DNA from: Trichoplax sp. H2
Taxonomy: Eukaryota > Placozoa > Uniplacotomia > Trichoplacea
DNA: 64,000 nucleotides
Reading direction: 5' to 3'
Assembly: GCA_003344405.1 (NCBI GenBank)
Contig: NOWV01000008.1
Span: forward strand, 682,001-746,000
Part shown: one piece after another, positions 25,032 to 43,909 of the stretch
How positions within the stretch are numbered: position 1 is the first letter of the stretch
Layout of the letters: each line of letters starts with the position of its first letter
The notes under the pieces: generated by a model
What the model saw: only the letters and a program-made list of their open reading frames with translations
Database searches by the model: none
What the model was told of the DNA's origin: nothing
Made by a program: the position numbers and the translations under genes

Positions 25032-28000
25032 ATGATGGCTGTAGCTGGCAAAGATTTCATATCTCAATTTCCATTAGGGGACAATGTCTCCAATGTCTAT
25101 CAATTGGTAAGTACTTTCCAATGACAAAAAAATAACCGGCAAACGCTAGCTTAGTCGAGGACGCGGGTAATCGCTGATTTTATAAACTTGAGAGCTCTTC
25201 CAGCATATCTCTCAGGATGATCGTAATCAACGGATCGTGTGCTACCGCCATCATACTCCTGAAACTATCCCTCTTCTTCTATACTCTAGCATACATTCAA
25301 TCCGATCTCCATGCGTCGTATGCTATCCATCATTTGTCCACCATAGCCCATCTCTTTCTCATTCCTTCTTACGGACAACTGTGTGTATTTAGAGACGCAG
25401 TGGTCAACGAGTCGCCATACATTCTTTTCGTCTTTGTAAATCAACTATGCCATCATCCATTTTGCCCTTCCATTTCAAGAAGGAAATGGAAAAGTTACAA
25501 CGATTTACTTCTATTGATGGCTTACAATCATTTCTACTACTGTGTATATATATATAACATAGAGAGCGAGAGAGAGACGTAGTGGTGAACGAGTCCCCCA
25601 TACATTCTTTTCGTCGTTATAAATCAACTATGCCATCATCCATTTTGCCCTTCCATTTCAAGAAGGAAATGGAAAAGTTACAACGGTTTACTTCTATTGA
25701 TGGCTTACAATCATTTCTACTACTGTGACATATATATATACAGTATAACATAGAGAGCGAGAGAGAGACGCGAGTCCCCCATACATTCTTTTCGTCTTTG
25801 TAAATCAACTATGCCATCATCCATTTTGGCCTTCAATTTCAAGAAGGAAATGGAAAAGTTACAACGATTTACTTCTATTGATAACTTAGAATCATTTCTA
25901 CTACTGTATGTAGAACATAGAGAGCGAGAGAGAGAGAGACGCAGTGGTGAACGAGTCCCCATACATTGTTTTCGTCTTCGTAAATCAACTATGCCATCAG
26001 CCATTGTAGCTTTAGCCATGGGATACTACTAGTCTACGCTTGGATTACCTTTTACTACATTAATAAATTGATGCATTCGACTTTCATATCCATCATCTTC
26101 GCCAATACTGGATATTTTGTCCAGTGCAAAAATTGCATCGCTATTTTGCAACTATCCTAAACTAGAAGAAATAGTATGGACTACGCTATCCACGCGGTTG
26201 AAGAATGTAGACTAAATGCGTATGTCTGTTGCAACAGTCTTGATAATAATAATTGAACAATCGCTAATTGCCGATTGATATTCGATAGTACTTTGAATAT
26301 TTGCTTTAGATGATCGACGTATACAATCACCATCTATCATCTTTATACTGTATTATCATTTTTCAACATCGGTTATCCGATGTTGAAAACGTTGTGTGCA
26401 CCATCGCGCTGGAATTGAGTTTTTTTCTCCACTAGATCAAAACATTGTACAGTAAGTGTTTTATCTGTTTATCTACTCAAATCACCTTGAAATTCTTACT
26501 CTTTGAAGGTGAAACTAGTGCTATCTCAATAGAACTTGTGTAGACTGATTGAGCATCAGCTTTAAACCAAGTGAACCTATTCTAGCCGCCAGTTCATTAC
26601 CGTTTCACTACGACCGTCTTATATTACTGCGATATTCAGTTTACAAATGAGTTCGCTGAAGAGATTGCCAAATTGCACATTCTAATCTAAAGATTAAAAT
26701 TCTTGCAGTATACAGCCATTTTAAGCATTATTCTCCTGAAATCTAGTATACAATTACGCTATATTTGTACATACTACGAAACATGTTCAACATCTCGACG
26801 ATTACAATATACCTGAATGCACATAACTCGATGACATTATTACTGTTTCTACATGAGCTAATATCTACTTAAAAATCAACTTCTATTTAGACCAAAAATA
26901 CTTCTTTTCCGAACCTTTTAATCATATATCATAGATATTGAATAATAATTTTAACTTTTCATTATTTGCCCTATCAAGGCTGACGTGAAAGGATTAAAGT
27001 GGCGAAGATATCAAGCCCGAACTGATACTGCTTCTTTGCCTCTTAGTGATCCTATCTTAGTTTCGTATGCTAATGCTTTAGCACAAGATGTTTTGTGCGT
27101 CTGGCAACATTTAAAGTGCACCTCAGCCTGTGGCAACAGTAGCGGCAAAGATGATTCAGCAGCAAACATTACCGATCCTAACCATGGACATGACTGCTGC
27201 AGTAGTAAAAGCTGCCAAGTATTTGGTAGTGGCATGAAAGAATTATGGCTGTTTTGGTTTGGTGATGATCCGAATTTAAGTAATATTTTAAGCTCCGAAT
27301 TGAAAGGTAGGTAACGTTGATTGATGCCAAGTTTTATATGCTAATAGGTAATTATTGATATACAATGTATGTCATCTGCCACTGCTAAGTTGAATAATGA
27401 TTTTTAATACAAATTAGTGATCTTTTTATCGACTACGCTTTTAAACAATGCAATTAATAGATGCAATTTTATCATCCACGTAAAGACACAAATCTTACAA
27501 CATTGTTGCTGTTGTATAAAGTGCACGAGAAAATCCTTTGGATAAACGATAGTTTCTCCACAATATTTACGATTGCATCACGATGTCTTCCTTAATGGGC
27601 TTGTATTCTAGCGAAATATATTGATTGATACTACTGTATAACTTGTAGAGCCCCTAAACGGAAATGCATATACACAAATAATAGCGGTTTACTTGCACCT
27701 ACTACTACTAGACATCGACCACATAGGGTATTGCAAGTAGGACAGCAGTGAATAGTATGGAATTGCCGTAGGTAACACCATCGATAGTTTACAAATAAAC
27801 GACGAATGTCATGAGTTGTTTGCGAAAGATAAAACTACAGTATATGATAAGCATGGGTTCAATACAATGGGTAGACAATATCCTAATTGTAAAGTAAAAG
27901 TACAAATACGTACAGACTATATTTTATTATGCGTAACGTATAACGAGCGTCGATTCTACTATTAGTTATGATTGGATAGCAAACCATTAAGTACCGGCTG

Positions 28001-31000
28001 CAGTTATTATATTCGTTAATTGATAATTTTCAAACAATGCCAATGCTTTTAGCTATGATAGATAATACAATATATTTATAGTAGATAAGATATATTACTG
28101 GGCTAATTGTGAAATTACTATAGATGATCTCAACGCATTTAATTATCTATTTGTAGATGTTGAATATGGCACATTCAAGGACGGCTTTACTTATAGATGT
28201 AGAATATTGCTCTTTAAAGCTATTCATAATTCCATTGAACGGTTGGTTACTTTAAATTCTTAGTGCGTATTGGTTACGTTGCATTCAATTGTGTGTAATA
28301 TATTTTGCCTTATCATTAGTGGATTGCTAGCTAAGAGTTTCGTACGATACGGGAGATGGTTTGTGGAACCTGAAAGGAAAGATAAGAAAATATACTCATT
28401 GTCGTACGTATATTGTGCTAAATGACTTAAAATAGTTCATATAGCTACGTAGATCATGTTTATAATCTTAGTGATAAAATTATGTACGTATGTAATCATA
28501 TCAACTACAAAAATTGTACAAATTTATACAATAAATTTACTATATATCTATCATAATTTAATAAATTTTACGTATACAATGAGATGGGGTACTTCTCCGT
28601 ATTCCAGTGCTTGAATAAGTATGCAGTTTATACCAACATTACATTACATTTGAGTAGTCTGCTGGTAATATCAATTACTCCAGTGCGTAATTGTGTCCAC
28701 CTAATATTTGAAATGTTGAAACGTATGAATGTCGATACTTATTGGTTGGCTCATGCTCATTGTACATCAAAATTGATTAATGAAGACTCGCTATGAGTAA
28801 CTGCAGGAGTGGACTAACGATGATTACAATATTGAATTATTTTTAATTTTGAATAGATAGAGAATCTTAGTTTTATTATATAATAATATACTAGTGTTAA
28901 CCATATTATCATTGAGTCTTACCTGAGGTCTTGTATACTAAATGATGTTATGCAATAGCATACCAGTGTATTAAAGAAATTGTCAATATACGTATTATAC
29001 TCGAAATATACGTATTTATACCATTGTCATCATTTTTTTTGGCAGTAATGAAGAGCAGGTGTCTGTTGCATTTTCCTTTTTCCTATTTGGTAAAAGTACA
29101 GTTTGTACATCAGTTGAGATTCAACACCATTCGTCATTGTACAGTTTAACCGTAGATGATATAACAAAAGCCCGACAATCCTTGAATGGTTTAGATGGTA
29201 AGGTTTTGGTCATGAATTTATTAATATTAAGTATTATTCATCTACTATTTAGATATTGTTACTCTATATGGTAATTAGATAATTGTGAATAAGCAATCAT
29301 TACAAAAACGGACTTTTCTTGTTCAGTTTTATTGAGTCCATTTGGCCTGAAAGGTACCTTAACAGGACGAACGTACTCTACTCTCGATGGCTCTCGAGAA
29401 ATGCTGAAAGAATGGAACCACTTTTATCCTATTCATCTCAATTCGGATTCCGATAATTATCCTCCTAAAAGCCAATCACAAGAAAAACAACTTGTACCTC
29501 CGGTTGTCGAAGTAGTACTTGATAAAGTTTGCATGAAATATCCGGCTTGCTATGTTCTTGTTCCTGTACGAATTACTCCCAAGGCTGTCGTAGAGAAGGT
29601 AATTTTGCTTATTTTTAGGGAAATTTTCATTTAAAGCTATTGACCTCATTATATATGCTCATTTAGAAGAAGATAATGGAAGAAATACCGACCCTACCGC
29701 CTGACTTTATATCTAAAATTACCAATTCCGTTTGGCACCGATGCAGCACTAGCAACTTTGACAAAAGGTAAGCCATCAATTATCCCAACCCTTATACATA
29801 TTATCGAGATAAATCTGACACGAAAACACATTCTACTTCAAACTAGTTCACAATCTACGGAATATAGTTCTGTAATTTATCAAGATAATACTGATATTGA
29901 TCAATCAACTAAAATCTGGAGAGTCACTGATCCATCGGTTCAAAGTAAATGTAACTGCCCACTGAATACCAGCACTGTAAAGTAAGTCAACATTTGGAGT
30001 TATAATTGTTGTTACTAAGTAATCTGACATTATAATTCTATATTTTGATTGATAAATTATACTAGCAAAAGTACTACTTCTGCAACAAAGAAAGCAAGTC
30101 TTTTACAAATACAGTCGACAAGTATGAAGCCGTCTATAAAAACTGAAACAAAGAGCAATTTTTCACCGTCAGTTTTAGAACCTTATCACAAACGTCAATT
30201 CCCCAACAGTGAGGAAAGCAAGCAAAAAACTTCACAAGTAATTACAAATGGTAGTAGTGATCCCATTCCCTACAATGGTAGCGTTACTTTAGAAGAAAGC
30301 GAATCTAAACGGATCATACTGAAAATCATTAATCCCAACAAGAATACATTTGTTTCATCTCCTACGTCATCGTTTTCCAATAGCTCGCCTAGTTCACCGT
30401 CTTTAAGTGATAACGTATTTTTATCTCCTAAGGGAGAAGAAAAAGACGAAAAAAATCGAATATTGGACAGGTAACGCAGGCATGGTTGCTATTAATTATC
30501 CTGTACATATGTGTATAGAATTCTTTTATTTATTTTATATTATCTATCTTGTCAGAAAAACAAATAGCGGGTGGTTTGGTAGAGGATTCACAAATGCTGG
30601 CAGTGATGAAAGTAAATCCGCATATCCTTGGCAGTGTTATGACTTGCCTGGTGAAGATGAAACGAAGCCTCCTGCCCTACCAGTAGATAGAGAAGAGTCT
30701 AAAATTTTTGAGAATGAGAAGAAGCGCGGTGCAAAGTATGGACAAACCTATTCATAGTCATAGCTATTTAAGTTTTATTAATTAATTAATTAATTGTATC
30801 TTGTTGGCTTGTAGAGATTCGAAATCCGGAGTAAACAAAACAAAAGGGACGACCGTAACTGTTGAGACGGAGCAGCCAACACCGAAGAAAAAGCCACGTG
30901 TTAATTCTACGAATACTAGAAAAGCAGGAGCAACAAACAGGCGTAGAAACTCAACAAAAGCTAGCGCAGCTAAAAACGCTGCTATAGATACTAGTGTGAA

Positions 31001-34000
31001 TGTGCTAGCTGACAATACCGGTAAGCTTGCATTGGTTCAAAATTATGGTCATGTCATTTCCGGTGTTTAGATGTCTATATTTCTATGTCGTAATTCGTTC
31101 ACGTAATAACTACTGTAAATGCAGACATAACACCGGAAATGAATATCAAAGAATCCAATCCAGCAAAGTCGAAATCTGAAATTGGTAAAAAGCGTAAATA
31201 CGTGGATGGCGATGGATCCACTGCTTCCCCAATGGCATCGTCGTTGGCTATAAATAACGACAAATTTTCAGCGGTTATACATGACATTAATTATAGCACC
31301 CCTGTCGTCTCGAGCAGGTTATGTCGCCCCGAAGACCTTACTGTTACTGCATCAGATTTAGATCAAATTTTCAATACGGACGATGAATCCAATCCCAGTA
31401 TGGATCAGGTACAACGAAAATTATTATTTAAATTCCAATTACATTTAGCATTATTATCTATTACAATATATTGATGAAATGTAAATTATGGTATATAGGT
31501 AGAAAAGCAATTTTCCGGTGGCGAGTACAATGCAACAGGGATTACTTCTCACTCAAGTCTTTCGAATGATGTTGGCGGCGTATCGTCTTCAGTATCATTG
31601 GAAGCAATTAACTCGAACTCGTTATTAGCAGATGAGGGATTATTCAGTGGTGAAGGCGGTATAGATGGCAATATTAGCAATGGAGCTGCTTCTAAGGAAG
31701 CTTCTTCTACGAATATAGATGGAAGTGGCAAGGTAAATATTTTTACGATAGTTTATTAAATATTAAGACCTTGCGATATTCTAAGATATTTTTTACTAAT
31801 AAACTTCATAGGACATCGACTGCTTAGCGGCTACGCCATATTCCGTTATTGATCGTCTCCCTAGTTCAGCAATGTCCCATATAATTTTAAGTAGTAAATT
31901 ACGTTACATTCCACCTAAAAAGGTAACTATAGATATAGAATATGGAACGCTCCATGATATTTCGCGTGCTTTTATTATGTCTTACGGTTTTGTTCTGTTT
32001 TACTGTTATAGCCTTTACGTGGTAATGGCTATAATACAAGTAATAGCAGGTAATTGCAGTTTGTATTGTATCGTTAGCTTAAAAGAATTCGCAAAGGTAA
32101 CTGTTTTCATTACTATTATTATATATAGATCGAATATATCTTACTTCAGTTCAATTACTGAAAAATTCACGAATCCTATAGTAAACGGACAGATATCGGA
32201 TTCTATATCGTCTAGTCCCAGTGTTAAGGAACATTCTTATGATATCGTTGAACCAATACTAGCACCAGCGATAGAATCTTCCGTTTCGTCATTTCCAGAA
32301 GGTCATAGCCTCTGCATAAATTTGGTTTTGTCGGATTCCATTATTAATGCACATTTAGACTCGAATAATGAATGGTTGCAGGACCTACTTTCTTCAGTTG
32401 ATTCATGCCGATCAGCCGAGGATGTGCGAGGTCGAAAATATATTAAGCAATTTGAAACGCTTATTTCGGAAGCTGGGTTGTTCGATGATGATATTACAAG
32501 TCTAGTTCGTGATTTTTTTCACGGAACAGTTAATCGTAATTTATCGGAGAAAAAAATTACTGGTAAAAACAAATTAAACAATGTTGGATACGTTACAGAT
32601 ATTGTTCTCCATATTTTATGTAATCAATGTATAGATGCTGTATTCGATCAGCGTTTAAGAGCTAACCGACGTTTTGAGCCAAACAAGAAAGTCGACAAGA
32701 GTTTCAAGAAATTAATTTTTCGTAACGTTCTTCACAACGTTTATCAAAGTGCTATTGCTTATAGCAAATTCGTTTTAGGTAAAGAAAATTCAGGTGGTGA
32801 TTTTCCTTCTAGCAATGAAAATAGATGGGAATATATTGAGACGTATGAAGCTAATGGCATTAAACCTTCAACGGTTATTGTTCTCGATGTACTGCATAAG
32901 TTGCATCCAGTACTGAATGATCTATTACACAGGTGTACATCAACTAGTTGGGAAAATATTCCAAGGAGTTCTGTCCAAGGACCCTTGACATGGCAACAAC
33001 TGCATAACAAGTCAAATAATGTAGATAATGAAGAGATTATACTTCGTATACCCAAGATTATGACAGGATATGAACAAGATTGGCTTGTTGTATCTCCATT
33101 TGCTATTCCTCACTGGGAACGATTATCTTTAGAGCCATTTGCTACTCCAAACGATGTTTCTTATGTTGTGGTGGCACCTGAAAATGACGCTATATACGAT
33201 CATGTGAAAAGATATTTTAAGGAGCTGAGTTCAGTATATGAAGCTTGTAAATTAGGAACCCATCAGCCTATCACAAATATTAACAAAGATGGAGTTATTC
33301 GAGTAGGCCGTAACCGAGCTGAAAGACTACAAAGGGACGATCCTCCTGAATGGTTTCATAAACTAGACCCTTGTCCTGAAGTTTCTTTATTAAAGTTATA
33401 CATCCAATTTTGCAAACAGCCGTTATTGTATACTTTACGACAACTAGACGACAGCCCTGTCAAATCTCATATCGGAAAGCCGTTTGTTGCGTCATCAGTT
33501 GATAAAACAACCGACAGTTCTAACGGGACTGGTATCGCAACCGCATTATCTGAAACAAAGAAAAGGAATACCCTACCATGTGTAGTTGTTTACATGGTAG
33601 ATCCTTTTAATTTTACCTGTGACTCTTTGGGAGATGCACAAACGAAACTTAAATTGATTAATGGAAATTCTATTTCGTCAGCATCGCTGCTTATTAAATG
33701 TTTTGAAGAAGTTACGGCATTGCTACCCGCAGCAATGAAGAGACACATAGTTTTACATGTATGTATCATTTAACTCATTATGTAGAATACTATAAATGAT
33801 ACGTGGATAAGTTATTGTATCGCTGGCTATATCACCGTTTCAATAATTTCTTTTTTATCCATAGATTGTACCATGTGGTAATGTGCAGCATCTACTTAGT
33901 AGTGCACCTCCAGCTCGGCCTAATTTATCAAATTTAAGTCTCCTGAAAGCTGTTGCATTCTCAGTGTATGTAAAGTGTAAAAGGTATACAAAACTAGCTG

Positions 34001-36056
34001 TTGACGCAAAGTCATTAACCGGCTTTGGAATGGCTGCAGTTAGAGCGCAATTGCTGGGCAACGAAAAGGTAATCAGCTACATAAAATACGGTAAAGCAAT
34101 ACTTGCTATAGCGATTTATTAAAGGGAAGGTGGTCCTTGATATACCGACGAAATTATTGATGAAGAGCTAAAGGCAAATTTATTTGAATTGTTTTACAGG
34201 TAGTAGACAGTTATTCTAGAATCCATACACCTCTTTATGTGATAGCACCATCGCAACACGTAAACCATTATGATCTTTCTGGTGTTACTGAAAATATGAT
34301 TGCTCCTCGCGGGCAAAGAGCGGGAGTCATGTTCTGTGCTTATCATTTGTCAGAAAATCGCGAATGGCTTTTATGCGTATGCTCAGATATTAACGGAGAA
34401 ATGATGGAACCTGGCATATTTCATATGAAATCTATTAAGTGAGTAGTAATGAAATTCTCTTCAATTAAATTGTATTTTTACGGAATACATTGTAATTGTA
34501 GTATAATTTTTGTCTTGTTGAATATGCAAGACCGTAAAATTATTATACCTTAATATGGATTACATATTTGTAGAAGGTCTGATCGTGTATCGCTGTAATT
34601 GTAACTTGGCGTTGATAATCTTTCTAACTTAGTGAGTAGGTTTCTGTTACTGTATTAATATGTAATAAGAAATGCTGCATGCTTTGAAATGTAGGCAAGA
34701 TATTGATAATAAAGAACAAACCTGTATAAGGTCCGTTGCTTTAAAGAAGTTATTAGGATTTTGCGTAAGTTTAATGTCGAAAACGATTCTACAGTGGCGT
34801 CTGGTGATAATAAGATTTGGAAAAGTGGGTCCCGGCGAATTGAAAGGTAATTCGCGTATTACTACATTTGGAAATTGCCTGTTTATTGATCATAATTGTT
34901 TTTACATTTTCAGATTGGCAGTATTTATCATCGAATGAAAATTTACGATCGTTCGTGTCTGATAAACTAAGTAAAGAATGTAAACTTTGCTCTATCGGTC
35001 CTAATCCGAGTTTGGTTGGAATTAGTATTATAACTATAGAACCAGAGTCTACTCTTCGATTAATCTCTAGTGGACAGTGTGAGTTTATAATTTTGTTATA
35101 TTTTATGCTAATATTTAAGTTTATTATTGTTAATGTTGCCTTTATTACATAAACAGCGTGGGGCACATCAAATGGCGAACAGGCTGCAAAATGCTCAAGC
35201 ATTGTGGTTACTTCTTCTCGTACCGATACACCTGTTCTCTCTCCTACATCGAAAGCTCATTCATCATCTGCTACATTTAATAATTATAATGGTAGTTCCA
35301 TAATTGATAACACAAGTTCAACATCCAATATGTTTCCTAACGATGATACCGGCTTAAGCGATCACGACAATCTTAATGATTGGTTACATAATTTGGAGCC
35401 ATCCTTCTCTCCTACGCCTGGTGATACTCTTAACTCATCCATGGATACAACTTCTGTAAAACAGAATATAGATAAATCACAGCAAGATTCTTATCGGGAC
35501 CAAAGGTTATCTGTTGATAAAGCTAGGGAAACGGCTATGTCTCATCATCCGTTGGCAATAGGTTATTTATTTTCAGAAGTTCCAACTGGTATTTTTTTCA
35601 AATCGTTTTGGATGAACTCAGATCAAAACGGTTATTCTTCTCCGGTTTTATTGAAGGTAGCAACTACTTTACTATATGTATCTTTAAAATCACTATGCAT
35701 TCGAATTTTGGCCTCATCTAACAATTGTAATTGATCTCTGTTCGTTTACAATAAGGTACTTTTAACTGGACATACTATTATCAGTCCGGATAACTCGTCA
35801 GTTGAAGACTGCCCGCATGCCTTGGATTCTACGCAAGCATGTGACGTTTTAAGGTTTGTCGTTTCAGGTGGATAATTTATTTTCGCTTTAATCTAACTTT
35901 TTTTTCTTATTCAATTACTGATTTAGGTATATCATGGAACGCCTTGATGCGCAGTCATGGCTAACTATTAATTCTATATCACATCAAAGAAGATCGTGCC
36001 TTCCATATTACTTGCTAGGATTGCAGAAACTAGATCAATTAATTTCTCGCTTTTAA
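25032..36056 (+). CDS. MED13: Mediator complex subunit 13 (MED13), 21 coding blocks, up to 1991 aa
   Basis: Blocks: 25032-25106, 26979-27306, 28157-28241, 28320-28403, 29046-29197, 29327-29598, 29667-29767, 29847-29981, 30066-30470, 30556-30735, 30815-31020, 31125-31408, 31499-31732, 31812-33758, 33865-34068, 34200-34438, 34695-34846, 34914-35078, 35157-35656, 35756-35853, 35927-36056. All phases agree (5976 nt). MED13 links the CDK8/cyclin C/MED12 kinase module to core Mediator in the nucleus. N-terminal domain motifs: KGLKWRRY, ELWLFWFGDDP, GRWFVEPE, VCTSVEIQ, SPFGLKGTLTG. A long low-complexity Ser/Thr/Lys-rich middle follows. The C-terminal MID/PIWI-like part has FPEGHSLCINL, VQGPLTWQQLH, VSPFAIPHWERL, VVAPENDAIYD, YMVDPF, SLTGFG, GPGELKDW and LALDIGYLF-like HHPLAIGYLF. 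The first exon ends in NVYQL, joined to ADVKGLKW. The block 31812-33758 probably hides an intron at about 31923-32128. Human MED13 is about 2174 aa. Confidence 0.95.
25107..26978 (+). other. Intron 1 of MED13 (1872 bp) with tandem repeats
   Basis: Donor TTG/GTAAGT and acceptor ATCAAG join NVYQL to ADVKGLKW in phase 0. It contains the 181-bp repeat array and a perfect 13-bp hairpin at 26360-26389; no exon seen inside. Confidence 0.75.
25400..26030. repeat. Tandem repeat, ~181-bp unit, about 3.4 copies
   Basis: The phrase TCAACTATGCCATCATCCAT recurs at 25441, 25624 and 25805, and with CAGCC at 25985 (spacing 183, 181, 180). Each unit ends in a (TA)n tract and GAGAGCGAGAGAGAGACG. Open frames on both strands of the array are by-products of the repeat. 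Confidence 0.92.
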
Positions 36057-38299
36057 GGCGTATCTTGAATGCAAATTTTATTGTCGTTACCATTCATATT
36101 CGAAATGATTATAGGTCTAACAGCAGCTTTTCCATATACTATAGATGTAGTTTAGTTATTTAATAGTCTATCATTTTCCAATTCTTTCTCACCGCCATTT
36201 TGTGTCTAGTATATTCTAGCAATAATTAATGTAATGTTAGTTATATTGATTTATGAAGATCACTTGAGTGAAGATGTTAGTGCATCCATTTACCAGATTT
36301 ATCTCGCGATCTGGTTTGCCAATTGTATACCATCGATGTACAGATATGCACATGTAATTTGTCGGACTGTGTAACGATAGGTACTCGTTAAAGTGCAAGA
36401 GTTAAGGTCTTGGCCTATTTTTCTGCCGTTAGTAACCATATGTAATCGAATTAACTGCGGTTATAACTTAAATTTAAGTTGCCGTAGCTTAATATTTAAC
36501 GTGCAGTACTGTACAATACGTATGTATGATAAGTTTGTTGTCTCACTGAGCAGCGGTGGATGATAATTCCATTGACTCTATGGCACTCAGTTATATAACA
36601 TATTAATAACGGTATTTCAGTTTTTTGTATGAATTATTGAACGTTTAGCTTCTACTGTAAATAATTATTTCTGCGCTTAACTTTATTTGTTTATATGACT
36701 TATGGCCTACATCGAATGTAATTCTGCATATTATAAATCGTTGGATATCTGTATATCTCTGTAACATCAATAAAATTAAAGAGTTGTAACACAACATCAA
36801 ATGAACTATTAGAAATGTTATTGTAGTATCCTTGTCCCAAAATTACGATTATATCATTGGAATTTTCTGGAAGCTTTGAACTGAAATACGTACTGCAATA
36901 TTTTCTTTGGTATAAATATCGGAGACATGATACCCAGATAATTTGCTTTAGTATTCCAAATTAGAAAATACGCGTATAGTATATTAAGGACAATATATAC
37001 ACGGACAGCCCAAAATCATACTATAGAACAAACACTAGGGTAGACAAGCACCCTGTAGAACTTAGCTTGAGTCTTTAATCATAGTATGCTTTGGGTAAAC
37101 TATATTTATAAGGAAGAGAAAAATATTCTTAACTTATTCAATACATAATACAGTATGTGCGTAGATTTAATATGTTCATTAATCATAGGGCTAAAGAAGT
37201 AATTCTAGGCGGCTGAAAATGTGTTACTATGGTATATTTGAATGTGTGCATAAAATTGTGCGCAGCTAGTATTTGTAAAGCTTTATAGAATGTGTAACCT
37301 TCAACAGCTTATTTTTAAGCTGTTATAAAGACAAGTCTAGCGTAATTAATAGCTACAAGAGCCATAATGGCTATATATATAAGGCATCGCAACATTGCCA
37401 CCTTCAAATATTGGGAGAATGCGTACTATAAAAGCAGACGCGCATGATTGCAGTTTGTAGTTGCAAGCAGTGATAGTGGTTATTAGGTTTCACGGTATTG
37501 CCGCCTTTATAAGTTGAGAGAAAGCTTAATGTAAACGGATATACAGTACCAAGCATAAAGCTGCAAACAGCCGTAGTAATTTCAACTGTGATATATTAAA
37601 GGTAATTATCCTGTAACCTTTAACTAAGGTATAAGGGGTTTCCAATGCAAAAAGACTAGCTAATTACGTATTTTATAACAGATGTCTAAAATGAATTGAA
37701 CGATGGAATGGAAAACTATAAACCTTCTCGCAAAAGGAGTAGAATCAACTTGAACATGCGGGAATGGTACTATAGCTGTCAATTTTAGTGTGTAAATTTT
37801 ATAGAATAAAGTTCTGTCGTTTTTAATTTTTTTGATTTTAGTGTAAGTATAAGGCTATCAAGCTGTTAAAGAAGAACATCTTACGCTAGATTTTGTAAAT
37901 TTACCATGACGCATAATGATTTTACTGGTTTTATTTAAATCGTTTAGTGAATATACGAAAATAAAAAAAACTATATTGAGTAAGCTTTCTAGATGGCTGA
38001 CTAGCTGCCATGAAGAAGTCACTATTCCAACTATCGAATTCAAATCATAATAGACAGCGCTATGACCCAATCAAACGAAATAGCACATATACAAAGATAC
38101 ACACATCGCTTGTAATTCTAATTTAACATACTAATATCCACTTTTGAAGTTTGTTACTTGATTACCGGCATTTTTAGTTTAGTAGAAGTACTATATTAAT
38201 GGCTAACACACACAAAAGTAATTGAACTAACAAAAATAGGGCTGTCGACTTGATTTTCATACTACTGCTATAAAATACATTGGTATCTAAAATGAGAAA
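36057..38299. other. Convergent 3' flanks of MED13 and the gamma-glutamyltranspeptidase gene
   Basis: AT-rich, no conserved frame. AATAAA occurs near 36769 and is a candidate MED13 polyadenylation signal. A GCAGTACTGTACAATACG word is at 36503-36520. The minus-strand ORF at 37858-38070 has no recognised features. Confidence 0.5.
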
Positions 38300-42767
<4,468 letters not shown>

Positions 42768-43909
42768 GTTTTGAATATTGCGCTAGTTGTTGCGATATCT
42801 ATTAAGAGAAAATTTAGAGGACAGATTAATTTTGAGCCTTGTTTAAAGCTTTAGCAAGACTGTAGTTATCTTATTAGAAGCAATCGGAAGAATCCTGATG
42901 GACAAAATAATGAATACGATTCGCTGAACAGGAATAAAATAAAAAAACTATAAATGGCCAGGACACGATTAGACCCTGTCATTCAGTCACCTTTCCAATT
43001 GAGTTCTATTCCTTTCAGTTATAAAATATTACATCAATTTAAATCTAGAAATCTACTATTGTCGTTTACTACTAGTAGTAACTTGAGACTTTAATGATAT
43101 ATCTTATTATTTCCTCATCACTTGGATACTTGGTCGATAAGGCTGAAAGCTCGATATAGCACGGTTGTTTCTATTAAAATTTTTGATTGAGAAAATGGCG
43201 AAGTATGCCATGAAAGGCAATTGATGTTTTTAATTTCGACATTGCCCTGCATAAACATAAATACGAATCACTGTTCTAAGGTTGCAAGATTGGTTGCTAC
43301 TGGTACAATATTATGAAAACGTGATATTTTTTCCTCGATCTTCGAACAAAATCAAAAGATATAAGAGACACAGCAATCATTGCACTATGCTATTCTTGCG
43401 ATTGCTAAGAACAAGACCCGCAGTACCTTACCCAAATGCTCTACCAGTTGTATTGGAAGTAAATTCCTATTTACCTAATGAATAAATGAAAATGTTTCCC
43501 GTACGAAAACGAGAAATTTGATAGTTTCAGCTGGCGTGATCAATGAAACTGTTGACTAAACTGCTTCAAATAATAACTTTGGTCTACTAGTACTACAGTG
43601 CGATGGAGTAACAGTTTGTGTTAGAAAATTTCTCCATAAGAGAGGCACTATCCAATATACTCGTGTGATCAAATTACACGGTAATAATATGGCAGGTTTC
43701 ATTAGCCTTGATTTTCCGGCAATACATTAGTGCTGTTGTTTGCTATGGTTAATGCTAGAATGATTTTTCTTACGAGAAGATCAATTGCACGAGCTCATGA
43801 CGGTAAAGCCATTCCATGAACTGAAGTACTAAGCAGTGTGAAGGAGTAAAAGACTTTTTATAGAATCAAATTATTCAGCGGCTATATTGCTCGCTGCCTG
43901 CAAACATGT

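Noticed and set aside
25217-26032. Several 60-120 codon ORFs on both strands
   Set aside because: They repeat with the 181-bp tandem unit inside MED13 intron 1 and share no family features.
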